Shown here piece by piece: positions 55,429-63,062 of a DNA stretch of 64,000 bases. The position numbers were made by a program, and so were the translations under genes. Numbering within the stretch: the stretch's first letter is position 1; every line of letters starts with the position of its first letter. Under the pieces are notes generated by a model. That model saw only the letters and a program-made list of their open reading frames with translations, was not told the DNA's origin and did no database searches. The stretch comes from Komarekiella delphini-convector SJRDD-AB1 (GTDB taxonomy: Bacteria > Cyanobacteriota > Cyanobacteriia > Cyanobacteriales > Nostocaceae): positions 127,675-191,674 of the forward strand of contig NZ_VJXY01000005.1 of the NCBI RefSeq assembly GCF_014831675.1, written 5' to 3'.

Positions 55429-56264
55429 GTCGCCTCCACAGGATTCCCACTCTGCACCGCAACATACACAACAAATTGCTGTCCACCGCGCAGTACTTGT
55501 AGAGGAAGTGATTGGTTATTGTTGCTTTGATGGAGATATTTAGCTAAGTCGTTGGGGTTAGTAAACAAACGCCCTGCAACTCCAATTAACACATCACCAA
55601 TTTGGACTCCAGCGGTTTCTGCTACACCACCAGGTAAAATTGATAACACTAGTAAACCCAAAGCGCGTCTGTCTAAAAGCACAGGTTGTAGTGTTACCCC
55701 CAGTTGTGGGCGAGTATTACCGCTCAAAAAACGGTCTACAGTGTTGCTAGGAACTGCAACAGCTAAACCATGAGCAATCATGGTGTTAATGCCCACGACT
55801 CGACCGAGACAGTCAGCAAGCGGCCCCCCAGAATTACCAGGATACAACCGCAGATCTGCCATAACTGTCCGCGAATTATTAGTACAAATAATTCCGGTAG
55901 TTACAGCACCACTGTCTGCAAAGGGATTACCTACTGCTAAGACTAATTCGCCGACTCGTAGCGCTTCAGAATTACCAATTTTTGCAGCAGTTAAGTCAGT
56001 GGCAGCAATTTTTAGGGCTGCTAAATCTTGTTGTGGGTTAAAGTGTGTACGTAGTGCATCAAATTTTCGTCCATCGGATAATTCCACAGTTGCGCTGTTG
56101 CTGGTTGCCACGTGGGCATTTGTGATAATTACTCCGTCAGATTGCCAGATTACACCGGAACCGATTCCTAGAGAACCGCTGTTGATTTTGACGGTGCTAT
56201 GGCGTAGCTTGGTAGCTACTGCTGTTAATTCGGCGGCTATGTTGGTAAATATTGTGTTTGCCAT
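55425..56264 (-). CDS. S1C-family serine protease with PDZ domain, catalytic triad intact
   Basis: The 279-residue protein is HtrA-like. It has a trypsin-type domain with His51 (ITNAHV), Asp80 (QQDLAAL) and Ser146 (PGNSGGP), followed by a PDZ domain (about 195-275, with GGVAETAGVQIGDVLIGVAG). No signal peptide is visible with the ATG at 56264, which suggests a cytoplasmic location. The frame could start 14 codons earlier within a repeat, but family similarity begins here. It lies in a three-gene unit with a dead protease upstream and a regulator downstream. Confidence 0.9.
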   Translation of the reverse strand: MANTIFTNIAAELTAVATKLRHSTVKINSGSLGIGSGVIWQSDGVIITNAHVATSNSATVELSDGRKFDALRTHFNPQQDLAALKIAATDLTAAKIGNSEALRVGELVLAVGNPFADSGAVTTGIICTNNSRTVMADLRLYPGNSGGPLADCLGRVVGINTMIAHGLAVAVPSNTVDRFLSGNTRPQLGVTLQPVLLDRRALGLLVLSILPGGVAETAGVQIGDVLIGVAGRLFTNPNDLAKYLHQSNNNQSLPLQVLRGGQQFVVYVAVQSGNPVEAT

Positions 56265-56300
56265 GTTATGCGGTTTTTTTGCTGGCATGGGTATTTTTTG

Positions 56301-56486
56301 TCTCACGCACAGAGAAGTCGGAGCGGCGGCTTCCGCCGATGGTCTGTATCACTGCCGAGAGGCGCAAAGCCTTGCGCCTCTCCCTTGTGTCCTTTGGACA
56401 CAAGGCAACCGTTCTTTTAGAACGGTTGGGCAATAAGACCCGCATAGCGTTCTGAACTTCGGTGGACGCAGAGGCGCACAGAGGAG
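56301..56486 (-). repeat. 185-bp inverted repeat, right copy
   Basis: This is the reverse complement of 54580-54763 with few differences. Most of the unit is shared, including the hairpins with AACCGTTCT and GAGAGGCGC arms. It lies just upstream of the live protease gene. Confidence 0.9.
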
Positions 56487-56510
56487 TCTAGTTTTAAGGC
56501 TTGAGGTGTT

Positions 56511-56699
56511 CTGATCTCGAAGTTTCGTGTTCTGATCTCGAAGTTTCGTGTTCTGATCTCGAAGTTTCGTGTTCTGATCTCAAAGTTTCGTGTTCTGATC
56601 TCGAAGTTTCGTGTTCTAATCTCGAAGTTTCGTGTTCTGATCTCGAAGTTCTGTGTTCTGATCTCGAAGTTCCGTGCTTTGATCTCGGAGTTCCGTATT
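56511..56699. repeat. 21-bp tandem array, nine units
   Basis: Nine head-to-tail 21-bp units have the core GATCTCGAAGTTTCGTGTT. The last units drift towards GATCTCGGAGTTCCGT, nearer to the unit of the 36141-36371 array. The two arrays share orientation and lie upstream of protease genes on the minus strand. Confidence 0.92.
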
Positions 56700-56736
56700 C
56701 AGAAGCTCAACGTTCGAGTAAAAAGGCCGAAGTTCT

Positions 56737-56771
56737 AAATTACGAATTACGAATTACGAATTACGAATTAC
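56737..56771. repeat. Tandem CGAATTA heptamer array
   Basis: About five units of the heptamer CGAATTA run up to and slightly past the last codon of the pseudo-protease gene. It is the complement of the heptamer at 31325-31368. Confidence 0.85.
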
Positions 56772-57670
56772 AATGGTCGTTCGCCAATTGCGATCGCTAA
56801 CTCAACTAACACTCCACCTCGTACAACTTGGACTTTGACGGTTTGACCAATGCGATCGCCACTATTAAGAAGTGCTAGCACATCACCAGTATCACTTAGT
56901 GTAACACCATCAAATGTTACTAGTACATCCCCAAGCAACACACCAGCGTTATCAGCGGGGCCGGAGGGTTCGACGTTAACGACAATTACTCCGCTAGCAG
57001 AAGTTAAATTGAGAGCAGTTTTGAGATTTTTTGGTAAGCGTACAGGTTGCATACCTACACCCAAGTAGCCCTTGGAAATACGTCCTTTTGCTACCAATTG
57101 GTCAACGATGCGATCAATTGTAGCAACGGGAATAGTCAGAGCAGTACCGCGCCGTCCTGATGTATTCATGCCTACTACATAACCAGCAGCATCTACGAGG
57201 GGCCCACCTGCAAAGCCAGAGTAAAGGGTGATGTCTGGGCGAATTAACTGGTCAATATTACCACCGCTCATGCTCCGCCAAGCACCACTAACTACGCTTA
57301 CCGCACCCATCGCCGCTCGCAAGTCACCTTCGCTACTTCTTGCTAGTCCTAGTACCAGATGACCAACTTTGAGCGTTTTAGTATCGCCAATTTTAGCCAC
57401 GGGGATTTCTACATCTTGGAGTTTGAAGACAGCTATATCGGTGCTAGAGTCATGACCGATGGGTGTGACGGGTACAGTGCGCCCATCTGATAGGGTAATG
57501 GTGATTTCGTCATAGCGCTGAAGCGACTCATCAGAGGTAACAATGATCCCATTGCACCAATGAATGCCACTTGGGGAAACACGTCTACCCGCATTCACAG
57601 CAACCACAGCAGTCCCAGCTTGCTCTACAGTGTCAGCTAAACTATTAGACAGATCCAGTAATGAAGACAT
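56768..57670 (-). CDS. Catalytically dead S1C serine protease homologue with PDZ domain
   Basis: The 300-residue protein shares the S1C-PDZ architecture with its neighbour but lacks the active site. Where the live enzyme has ITNAHV, it has VTSDES (His replaced, Glu48 in its place). The Ser motif GNSGGP is GFAGGP (Ala154); only the Asp (STDIAVF) remains. The protease-like core and the PDZ domain (ASGVIVVNVEPSGPADNAGVLLGDVLVTFDG) are otherwise well preserved, so it is a maintained pseudoenzyme, probably a sensor or regulator, and not decay. I used the ATG at 57670. Confidence 0.9.
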   Translation of the reverse strand: MSSLLDLSNSLADTVEQAGTAVVAVNAGRRVSPSGIHWCNGIIVTSDESLQRYDEITITLSDGRTVPVTPIGHDSSTDIAVFKLQDVEIPVAKIGDTKTLKVGHLVLGLARSSEGDLRAAMGAVSVVSGAWRSMSGGNIDQLIRPDITLYSGFAGGPLVDAAGYVVGMNTSGRRGTALTIPVATIDRIVDQLVAKGRISKGYLGVGMQPVRLPKNLKTALNLTSASGVIVVNVEPSGPADNAGVLLGDVLVTFDGVTLSDTGDVLALLNSGDRIGQTVKVQVVRGGVLVELAIAIGERPL

Positions 57671-57879
57671 AAGATTTCTTGGCAAACGTTCTTAGATGCT
57701 CATATCTTGCCGTTTTCTCCTTACAGTTGACATCAGAAAAATGGGCAGAATTCACCCTGGAAAAATAGCTAGGAAAGGCAGCAGGGGGAGCAGGGGGAGC
57801 AGGGGGAGTAGGGGGAGTAGGGGGAGCAAAAGAATAATTCTCTTTCCCATTCCCCATTCCCCAATCCCCATTCCCCAGC
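57671..57879. repeat. GGGGGAGCA tandem run between ExoD and pseudo-protease genes
   Basis: At about 57783-57830 the plus strand has AGCAGGGGGAGCAGGGGGAG-type units, 9 to 10 bases each, which continue as CCCCATTCCCC heptamers (57848-57880). It opens spurious frames on both strands. No gene is present. The promoter of the protease unit should lie left of 57780. Confidence 0.75.
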
Positions 57880-58497
57880 CTATTTGAATTGCCGTTGAAT
57901 AGCTGTAAATCCTGCGGAGAATAACGCTGCAATTACACTTGCCATAATTACAAGAACTACACAAGCGCCTAAAGCTCCCAAAACTATCACTACCCCATCT
58001 TGCTCAATCATGCCTAGACTAATTACAACTATGGCAACAGCAGGCGGTAGATTACCAAAAGGTATCGGTAGTGCAATGACAATAGCAAGGATGAGAAACA
58101 ATAATCCTAGGATGCGTTGCGCTAGAGGTGAAGCGACAAATTTCCAGCGGGGACGAACTATACTCTCGAATTTTTCTAGGATTAACAGAATTTTATTTAT
58201 CAGTTTCTCAAAATCTTTGCGTTTCAACGAGCGATTAGCTATCCAACTTGGTAGCCGAGGTTTGGTAAAACCTAAGAGCAACTGTATTGAAACTATCATT
58301 AAAGGTAGACCGATAATTGCAGAAACTCCAGCGATAGGTAGTGGTAAAGCTTCTGGTAATGCACAAAAAAGCAAGACAGGAGCAAAAGCGCGATCGGCCA
58401 TATCATCTAATAAATCTCTGAAGTATAGACGCTCTCCTGAATGGCGTTCTAAGAAGTCTCGCAGTAATTTGGAGGTCTGCAATTCTTGTTTTGACAT
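57880..58497 (-). CDS. ExoD-family exopolysaccharide synthesis protein
   Basis: The 205-residue membrane protein belongs to the ExoD family (PF06055). It has RDFLERHSGERLYFRDLLDDMADRAFAPVLLFCALPEALPLPIAGVSA near the N-terminus and four hydrophobic segments after it (for example LGLLFLILAIVIALPIPFGNLPPAVAIVVISLGM). ExoD is needed for exopolysaccharide production and alkaline tolerance in rhizobia; the mechanism is not known. Confidence 0.9.
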   Translation of the reverse strand: MSKQELQTSKLLRDFLERHSGERLYFRDLLDDMADRAFAPVLLFCALPEALPLPIAGVSAIIGLPLMIVSIQLLLGFTKPRLPSWIANRSLKRKDFEKLINKILLILEKFESIVRPRWKFVASPLAQRILGLLFLILAIVIALPIPFGNLPPAVAIVVISLGMIEQDGVVIVLGALGACVVLVIMASVIAALFSAGFTAIQRQFK

Positions 58498-58734
58498 GCT
58501 TTAATGGTCTGTATTGAAAAAGGTGCGATCGCTATTAAGGATTAAGAACAGAGTCAACTACTGAATTCTATATCCTGCGTTAAGGCTTCAATCCCAGCCC
58601 ATAGTAAGACTTTTGATTCTCTTCCACTCCATTCCAGGGAGTAAAAAGTCACTGTAAGCAAAAAATAGCCAGTACACGACGGCATAAATAAACCACCCAT
58701 TCCCCATTCCCCATGCCCTTGTAAGCGAAGTTTT
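58498..58734. other. Intergenic gap, no gene seen
   Basis: The gap lies between the ExoD gene and the HAD hydrolase gene, both minus. A CCATTCCCCATTCCCC run lies at about 58698-58713. No other structure stands out. Confidence 0.4.
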
Positions 58735-59424
58735 CTATATCAGCTTCTCTTCAATTATTTCCTTAAATAGCTCGTCTAATAATTCGCCTGCTAGCTCTAA
58801 AGAAGTCAACACTCGATAAGCCAAACGTGCTATTTCAGGAGATGGAAATTCTATATCAGGAACCATAATTACACACATCCCAGCCGTAAAAGCAGCTTTT
58901 ACTCCTACAGATGAATCTTCAAAAACCATACACTGCAAAGGAACAACATTAATTCTGCGACTAACTTCTAGAAAAATATCTGGAGCTGGCTTGCCCTCGG
59001 CAACATCTTCACTCGTTACAATAGTCGTGAAATATTGCTGAATACCTGCGTTGGTTAAACGTCGGATTGTTCTAATTCGAGATGTCCCAGTTGCCAATGC
59101 AATAGTTACTCCTAGGTTATTTAGTTTGTTGAGTACATCTAATACACCGGCTTTTACTGGCAGACCTTCTTGCATTTCTCGTTCATCGCCAATTTTAATC
59201 CGTTGTGCTGTCACTGACGCAAAAGGAAAGCTTTCACCATATCTTTTTTTTAGTATTTTTTCCCGCCATGATAAGTCTCGACCAACAAACTCATCATAAA
59301 AGTTGTCACTCATGACATAGCCATGATTTTCTAGGGCCTGCTTCCAAGCCCATCGAGCAATACTTTCCGTATCAAAAAGCAGACCATCCATGTCAAAAAT
59401 TACGGCTCGGAAACTTGGTGACAC
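58735..59424 (-). CDS. HAD-superfamily hydrolase, beta-phosphoglucomutase-like
   Basis: The 229-residue enzyme has motif I FDMDGLLFDTE (about residues 10-20) with nucleophile Asp10 and acid/base Asp12, motif II in LATGTSR, motif III Lys (ASEDV-x-x-GKPAPDIF, with GKPAPD) and motif IV FEDSSVGVKAA. Members dephosphorylate small sugar phosphates. The start is GTG at 59424, six bases after an AAAGGA ribosome-binding site. Confidence 0.92.
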   Translation of the reverse strand: MSPSFRAVIFDMDGLLFDTESIARWAWKQALENHGYVMSDNFYDEFVGRDLSWREKILKKRYGESFPFASVTAQRIKIGDEREMQEGLPVKAGVLDVLNKLNNLGVTIALATGTSRIRTIRRLTNAGIQQYFTTIVTSEDVAEGKPAPDIFLEVSRRINVVPLQCMVFEDSSVGVKAAFTAGMCVIMVPDIEFPSPEIARLAYRVLTSLELAGELLDELFKEIIEEKLI

Positions 59425-59571
59425 ATTAAGTCCTTTGATTACAGCTTGACAATATCGAACTATGTAATTATGCCCTTCTTGGTAGTCTGAAACTTAATTA
59501 GCTTAATAATTGTCAGTGAAACCCAACAAAGGTTTAAAAACGTTAAATTGATAAATAAAACCCGAAACCCT

Positions 59572-59599
59572 GTAGAGACGTTACATGTAACGTCTCTAT
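59572..59599. repeat. Small palindrome (GAGACGTTACATG type)
   Basis: GTAGAGACGTTAC and its inverted partner GTAACGTCTCTA form an almost perfect hairpin between the divergent HAD hydrolase and HemD-like genes. It belongs to the same family as the element at 36081-36105. Confidence 0.85.
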
Positions 59600-59709
59600 A
59601 TGTGATTCTTTAATTTGCGTACCTAGTGACATCAATCATCAAACTTCCTCTAACTGAAATGAGGAAAATAGAGCATAGCTTTTAAAATAAGAACAGGCTA
59701 ACTAAAAAT

Positions 59710-60582
59710 ATGGTAAATATCCAAAAATCTGCCCTTAACTCCAAATCTGGAGAAATCAATCTGTTAACTCCATCTAGTAAATTACCTTTGTATGGCAAAA
59801 GGATTTTAGTTACAGCCCCAAGAAACTATGCTGCTAGATTCTCTGAACAAATCATTAAAAAAGGTGGACTTCCGGTGATCATGCCAACTATCGAAACCTG
59901 CCATCTATTAAACTACATTGAGTTAGATACTGCTCTCAAAAAAATAGATGCATTCGACTGGATTCTCTTTACTAGTAGAAACGGCATTACTGCATTTTTT
60001 GACCGGATGAATGATTTACAGATTTCCACGTCTGTGCTACAAAATTGTCAATTGTGTGCTTTAGGAAAAGACTCAGAAAGCTTATTATCTTTTTGTGGCC
60101 AGGTGGATTTGATACCGACAGAATCTAGTCCAGCCGGAATTGTGACAGAACTAGCAAAAATTCCTCAAATTAATCAGAAACAAGTGCTAATACCTGCTCC
60201 TGAAGTTGTTGGTTTGCCTGAGCCTAATGTCATACCGAACTTAATTTCAGAATTGCAGAAATTGGGTATACAAGCAACTCGCGTACCCACATATATTACG
60301 CAGAGTTTAGACAAAAATATATATAGTGTTGAATTAAACCTAATTCGTCAAGGAATGATAGATGTAATTGCTTTTAGTAGCACGGCAGAAGTGGAAAGTT
60401 TTTTGACAATGATCAACTCACAAAATGATTATGAACATTGTGTTGTTGCTTGTTTTGGCCCTTATACAACTGCCAATGCCCAAAAGTTAGGTGTAAATGT
60501 TTCTATCGTTTCAAAAGATTATAGTTCATTTGAGGGATTTGCTGAAGCGATCGCGGAATTTTTCACTCTGGCTTCCAGATAA
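59710..60582 (+). CDS. hemD: Uroporphyrinogen-III synthase family protein
   Basis: The 290-residue protein has the bilobal HemD fold: KRILVTAPRNYAARFSEQIIKKGGLPVIMPTIETC near residues 31-65, FDWILFTSRNGITAFFDRM, IPAPEV..LPEPNVIPNLISELQKLGIQATRVPTY, and VIAFSSTAEVESFL. It would cyclise hydroxymethylbilane to uroporphyrinogen III for haem and chlorophyll synthesis. Cyanobacteria can have more than one HemD-like protein, so this may not be the housekeeping one. Confidence 0.85.
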   Translation: MVNIQKSALNSKSGEINLLTPSSKLPLYGKRILVTAPRNYAARFSEQIIKKGGLPVIMPTIETCHLLNYIELDTALKKIDAFDWILFTSRNGITAFFDRMNDLQISTSVLQNCQLCALGKDSESLLSFCGQVDLIPTESSPAGIVTELAKIPQINQKQVLIPAPEVVGLPEPNVIPNLISELQKLGIQATRVPTYITQSLDKNIYSVELNLIRQGMIDVIAFSSTAEVESFLTMINSQNDYEHCVVACFGPYTTANAQKLGVNVSIVSKDYSSFEGFAEAIAEFFTLASR

Positions 60583-60670
60583 AAAAGCCAGATTATGGTA
60601 GTTTTCAATCAGATATCTCTGTGCCCGTATAATCTGATCTTATCTGAAAAACATGAAGTAAGGAACAAAA

Positions 60671-60931
60671 ATGGAATTTGATTTTACAACCACTCTTGGG
60701 CTAGTAGCAGGAGTACTGACTACTATCGCCTATGTGCCTCAACTCATTAAAACTTGGCAGTCAAAGTCAGCCCATGACCTTTCTTGGAGTATGTTAATTA
60801 TTCTGTGTACAGGTATTATTTTATGGTTAGTTTATGGTACTTCTGTTCATGATGTACCCATTATTGCGGCTAATGTCGTCACTTTAGTTCTGGCTACTGT
60901 GATTTTGGTGCTGAAGATCAAGTACAGGTAA
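60671..60931 (+). CDS. SemiSWEET-family sugar transporter
   Basis: The 86-residue protein has three membrane helices with the PQ motif in AYVPQLIKTWQSKSAHDLSWSM and the later Asn (IIAANVVTLVLA). This is the half-size prokaryotic SWEET which dimerises to form a passive sugar uniporter. The ATG at 60671 follows a purine-rich leader. Confidence 0.93.
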   Translation: MEFDFTTTLGLVAGVLTTIAYVPQLIKTWQSKSAHDLSWSMLIILCTGIILWLVYGTSVHDVPIIAANVVTLVLATVILVLKIKYR

Positions 60932-61037
60932 ACTATCTCTACTAACCGTTTCTGAATGTGGAGCAGTAAAGTCTAGACTAGTAGCACGTAAACCCGTAGT
61001 ATCGAAAATGGAGTTTATGTAAGAGCGGGATTGTTGC

Positions 61038-61337
61038 ATGGCAACTTATAAGGTCAGATTATTTAACAAAGCTGAAGGGATAGATGAAACAATTGAAGTT
61101 GCTGACGATGAGTACATTCTAGACGCTGCCGAAGAACAAGGTTTAGACTTACCCTACTCGTGTCGTTCTGGTTCTTGTTCTAGCTGCAACGGTAAGCTAA
61201 TTTCAGGTTCAGTTGATCAGTCAGATCAAAACTTCTTAGATGACGATCAAATTGCCGACGGAAATGTCCTAACCTGTTATGCCTATCCCACTTCAGACTG
61301 CACCATCGAAACCCATCGAGAGGATGCGCTAAACTAA
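61038..61337 (+). CDS. Plant-type [2Fe-2S] ferredoxin
   Basis: The 99-residue ferredoxin has the cluster ligands CRSGSCSSC (Cys42, Cys47 and Cys50) and the fourth Cys in [11 protein letters not shown]. The rest follows plant-type PetF ([33 protein letters not shown]). It is not the classic PetF1, as substitutions such as CSSCNGKL and the C-terminal HREDALN differ, so it is a paralogue in photosynthetic or heterocyst electron transfer. An intrinsic terminator follows. Confidence 0.93.
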   Translation: MATYKVRLFNKAEGIDETIEVADDEYILDAAEEQGLDLPYSCRSGSCSSCNGKLISGSVDQSDQNFLDDDQIADGNVLTCYAYPTSDCTIETHREDALN

Positions 61338-61371
61338 CAAGTCTGTACAAGCGTAATAATTCTCACTAAAA

Positions 61372-61395
61372 AGCGCTCTCCTTTTGGAGAGCGCT
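61372..61395 (+). terminator. Intrinsic terminator after the ferredoxin gene
   Basis: AGCGCTCTCC, four bases, then GGAGAGCGCT form a perfect 10-bp stem, 35 bases after the ferredoxin stop, followed by GTTAATTTAGTT. It may also serve the convergent hsp20 gene. Confidence 0.85.
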
Positions 61396-61438
61396 GTTAA
61401 TTTAGTTCAACGGCATTGATTACATATCAAAGTGCAAA

Positions 61439-61888
61439 TTAGCCAGCTGATGCCAAATTAACTTTGACAACCTTGTTCTTTTCTTCTTCAGCTTTAGGTA
61501 GCGTTAGATTCAAGATGCCATCTTTATATTCTGCGGTGACATTGGTATTTTGAATCCGCACAGATAAAGGAATTACACGTTGGAATTTACCATAGTGAAA
61601 TTCGCTCTTGATTACACCTTTATCTTCAGTTTTAGCTTCAGACTTCCGCTCACCACTCAGGTATACGGCATTTTGTGTAACTTGTAAATCCAGGTCTTTG
61701 GCTTCAATTCCTGGAAGTTCTAGTTTCAGATGAATTGCGTCTTCAGTCTCTTTTAACTCAGCAGCGGGAACTCTGGAGAAGCCTCTTTCAACAAATGCGG
61801 ATGGTAAGGTATCTTCATCAAATAAGCGATTGATTTGACGTTGCATTGTGTTAAATTCTTGCCAAGGGTTCCAACGTACTAGTGTCAT
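61439..61888 (-). CDS. hspA: Small heat-shock protein (Hsp20/alpha-crystallin)
   Basis: The 149-residue protein opens MTLVRWNPWQEFNTMQRQINRLFDED and has the alpha-crystallin domain with VYLSGERKSEAK and SEFHYGKFQRVIPL, ending with the strand DGILNLTLPKAEEEKNKVVKV. It is an ATP-independent holdase. The ATG at 61888 has GAGG eight bases upstream; the longer frame lacks it. Heat control is expected, but I see no clear operator. Confidence 0.95.
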   Translation of the reverse strand: MTLVRWNPWQEFNTMQRQINRLFDEDTLPSAFVERGFSRVPAAELKETEDAIHLKLELPGIEAKDLDLQVTQNAVYLSGERKSEAKTEDKGVIKSEFHYGKFQRVIPLSVRIQNTNVTAEYKDGILNLTLPKAEEEKNKVVKVNLASAG

Positions 61889-62358
61889 ATTTTTACCTCG
61901 TATAATTTGATGAGTATTTTTGTGACCAACCAATTCAGGATTTAATTCCTTGCTTTGTTCTCATAGTATTAATAAATAATAGTGGTGTAAATTCGGTTTT
62001 TATCACTTCGTTGATGATGATTTCCGAACATCAATGAAGGTACGGTAATCTGAAATCTTTTTGGTTCGGTAAACTCGACAAAAGTAGACTTGAAATATTA
62101 ATGTTGTTTTTAGATATGGTGAATAAACCCAGATAACCTATGCCTCAAGCTGTGGCTCAGAAAGGCTTTCCGACAATGCCCACTCTAACGAGCGTAATTT
62201 AGTACCATTTTCTGTGAAACAATATAAAGTATCCCAATTTGGTATTATGAGCAAAATATTAAGAGATATACGCAGGTAATAGTAATAGCTGGACTTATTG
62301 CTTTTTTTTATTTTGATAGAGATAATAAAAGACTCATAAGCAACCGTTCATAATATAT
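61889..62358. other. Long intergenic region, no gene seen
   Basis: The divergent gap between hspA (minus) and the SMR gene (plus) must contain the heat-shock promoter. A 20-codon frame at about 62140-62202 (MPQAVAQKGF...) has no ribosome-binding site. Nothing else is evident. Confidence 0.4.
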
Positions 62359-62679
62359 ATGTCAATAAGTTGGGTTTACTTAATTGCAGCGATCCTCTTT
62401 GAAGTTTCAGGCACAACTTGCATGAAATTATCGCAAGGATTTACTAGAATAGTCCCTTCAGTATTAATATTTGTCTTCTATGGACTTTGTTTTACTTTTT
62501 TGACGTTTTCCCTCAAAAGACTAGAAGTAAGCGTAGCTTATTCTGTCTGGGCTGGATTGGGAACTATTCTAATTGCTACCATTGGTATTATTTGGTTTCG
62601 TGAATCTGCTACACTCATAAAACTTGTATCAATCGCCTTGATAATCATGGGTGTAATCGGCATAAATTCAGGCAAATAA
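62359..62679 (+). CDS. SMR-family multidrug efflux protein
   Basis: The 106-residue protein has four membrane helices and the SMR hallmarks: the essential Glu in WVYLIAAILFEVSGTTCMKLSQGFT (Glu14 region) and later AYSVWAGLGTILIATIG. It resembles EmrE/QacE/SugE. It is a proton-coupled dimeric exporter of cations or guanidinium-like compounds. A strong hairpin follows. Confidence 0.93.
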   Translation: MSISWVYLIAAILFEVSGTTCMKLSQGFTRIVPSVLIFVFYGLCFTFLTFSLKRLEVSVAYSVWAGLGTILIATIGIIWFRESATLIKLVSIALIIMGVIGINSGK

Positions 62680-62683
62680 AAAA

Positions 62684-62713
62684 TACCTCGCCTTTGTCAA
62701 CATAGGCGAGGTA
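62684..62713 (+). terminator. Intrinsic terminator after the SMR gene
   Basis: TACCTCGCCT, ten bases, then AGGCGAGGTA form a strong 10-bp stem just past the SMR stop. A run of A residues precedes it, so it could stop transcription from the minus strand as well. Confidence 0.8.
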
Positions 62714-62729
62714 AATAAACCAAAACTGA

Positions 62730-62855
62730 TCATTTTACTTGTTGCTGCTGTAATAAATACACCAGCAATTTACGTTGTTCCGCTAGCCTAGCAAAATGAG
62801 CAGACTTTGCTAAATGCTTTTGAAAATATAGTAAACCTCGGTATATATAGCCCAC
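62730..62855 (-). CDS. Possible small basic protein (41 aa)
   Basis: The minus strand has a frame, open from about 62888, that reads SIKSQLLVGYIYRGLLYFQKHL and then AKSAHFARLAEQRKLLVYLLQQQQVK before TGA at 62730. The sequence has a helical, Lys/Leu-rich and quite protein-like composition. A GTG at 62855 is the only ordinary start; no clear ribosome-binding site is visible. It may be a small conserved protein or a remnant of a longer gene. Confidence 0.3.
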   Translation of the reverse strand: MGYIYRGLLYFQKHLAKSAHFARLAEQRKLLVYLLQQQQVK

Positions 62856-62961
62856 AAGTAATTGACTTTTAATACTTTAACAGAGACAGTCAAAGACATG
62901 TAGCCAATTTGGCTGGTTTCTTTATACACTGAACGAGGAAAAATATTGGTAGGGATCATTC

Positions 62962-62990
62962 GTAGAGACGTTGCATTGCAACGTCTCTAC
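62962..62990. repeat. Small palindrome (GAGACGTTGCA type)
   Basis: GTAGAGACGTTGCA, one base, then TGCAACGTCTCTAC form a perfect inverted repeat, the best conserved copy in the window. The other copies are at 36081, 53447 and 59572. Confidence 0.9.
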
Positions 62991-63062
62991 AGTCGTTTTA
63001 CCGAAAATAAATCGGGTTTTTGCGATTACCGAATCAATGCTCTAGTCCCCAGCCCCCCTACT

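Larger units (their letters stand above)
56265..56767. other. Repeat-dense gap: inverted repeat, 21-bp array and heptamers
   Basis: From left to right the gap holds the right copy of the 185-bp inverted repeat (56301-56486), nine 21-bp units (56511-56699), and a CGAATTA heptamer array (56737-56771). It separates the dead protease gene from the live one, which are on the same strand. It may hold the promoter of the live protease and regulator genes. Confidence 0.85.
62680..63062. other. Gap with terminator, possible small ORF and palindrome
   Basis: The gap holds a hairpin after the SMR gene (62684-62713), a possible 41-codon ORF on the minus strand (62730-62855) and a palindrome (62962-62990). 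Nothing else is recognised. Confidence 0.6.

Noticed and set aside
54580-56486. Composite transposon with inverted 185-bp ends.
   Set aside because: No transposase lies inside and no target duplication is visible at the outer ends. The element is hairpin-rich with no terminal transposase-binding pattern, so inversion or copying of a small repeat is more likely.
56501-56800. Plus-strand 99-codon ORF of SDLEVSC heptads.
   Set aside because: It is a direct translation of the nine 21-bp units and has no conserved start context.
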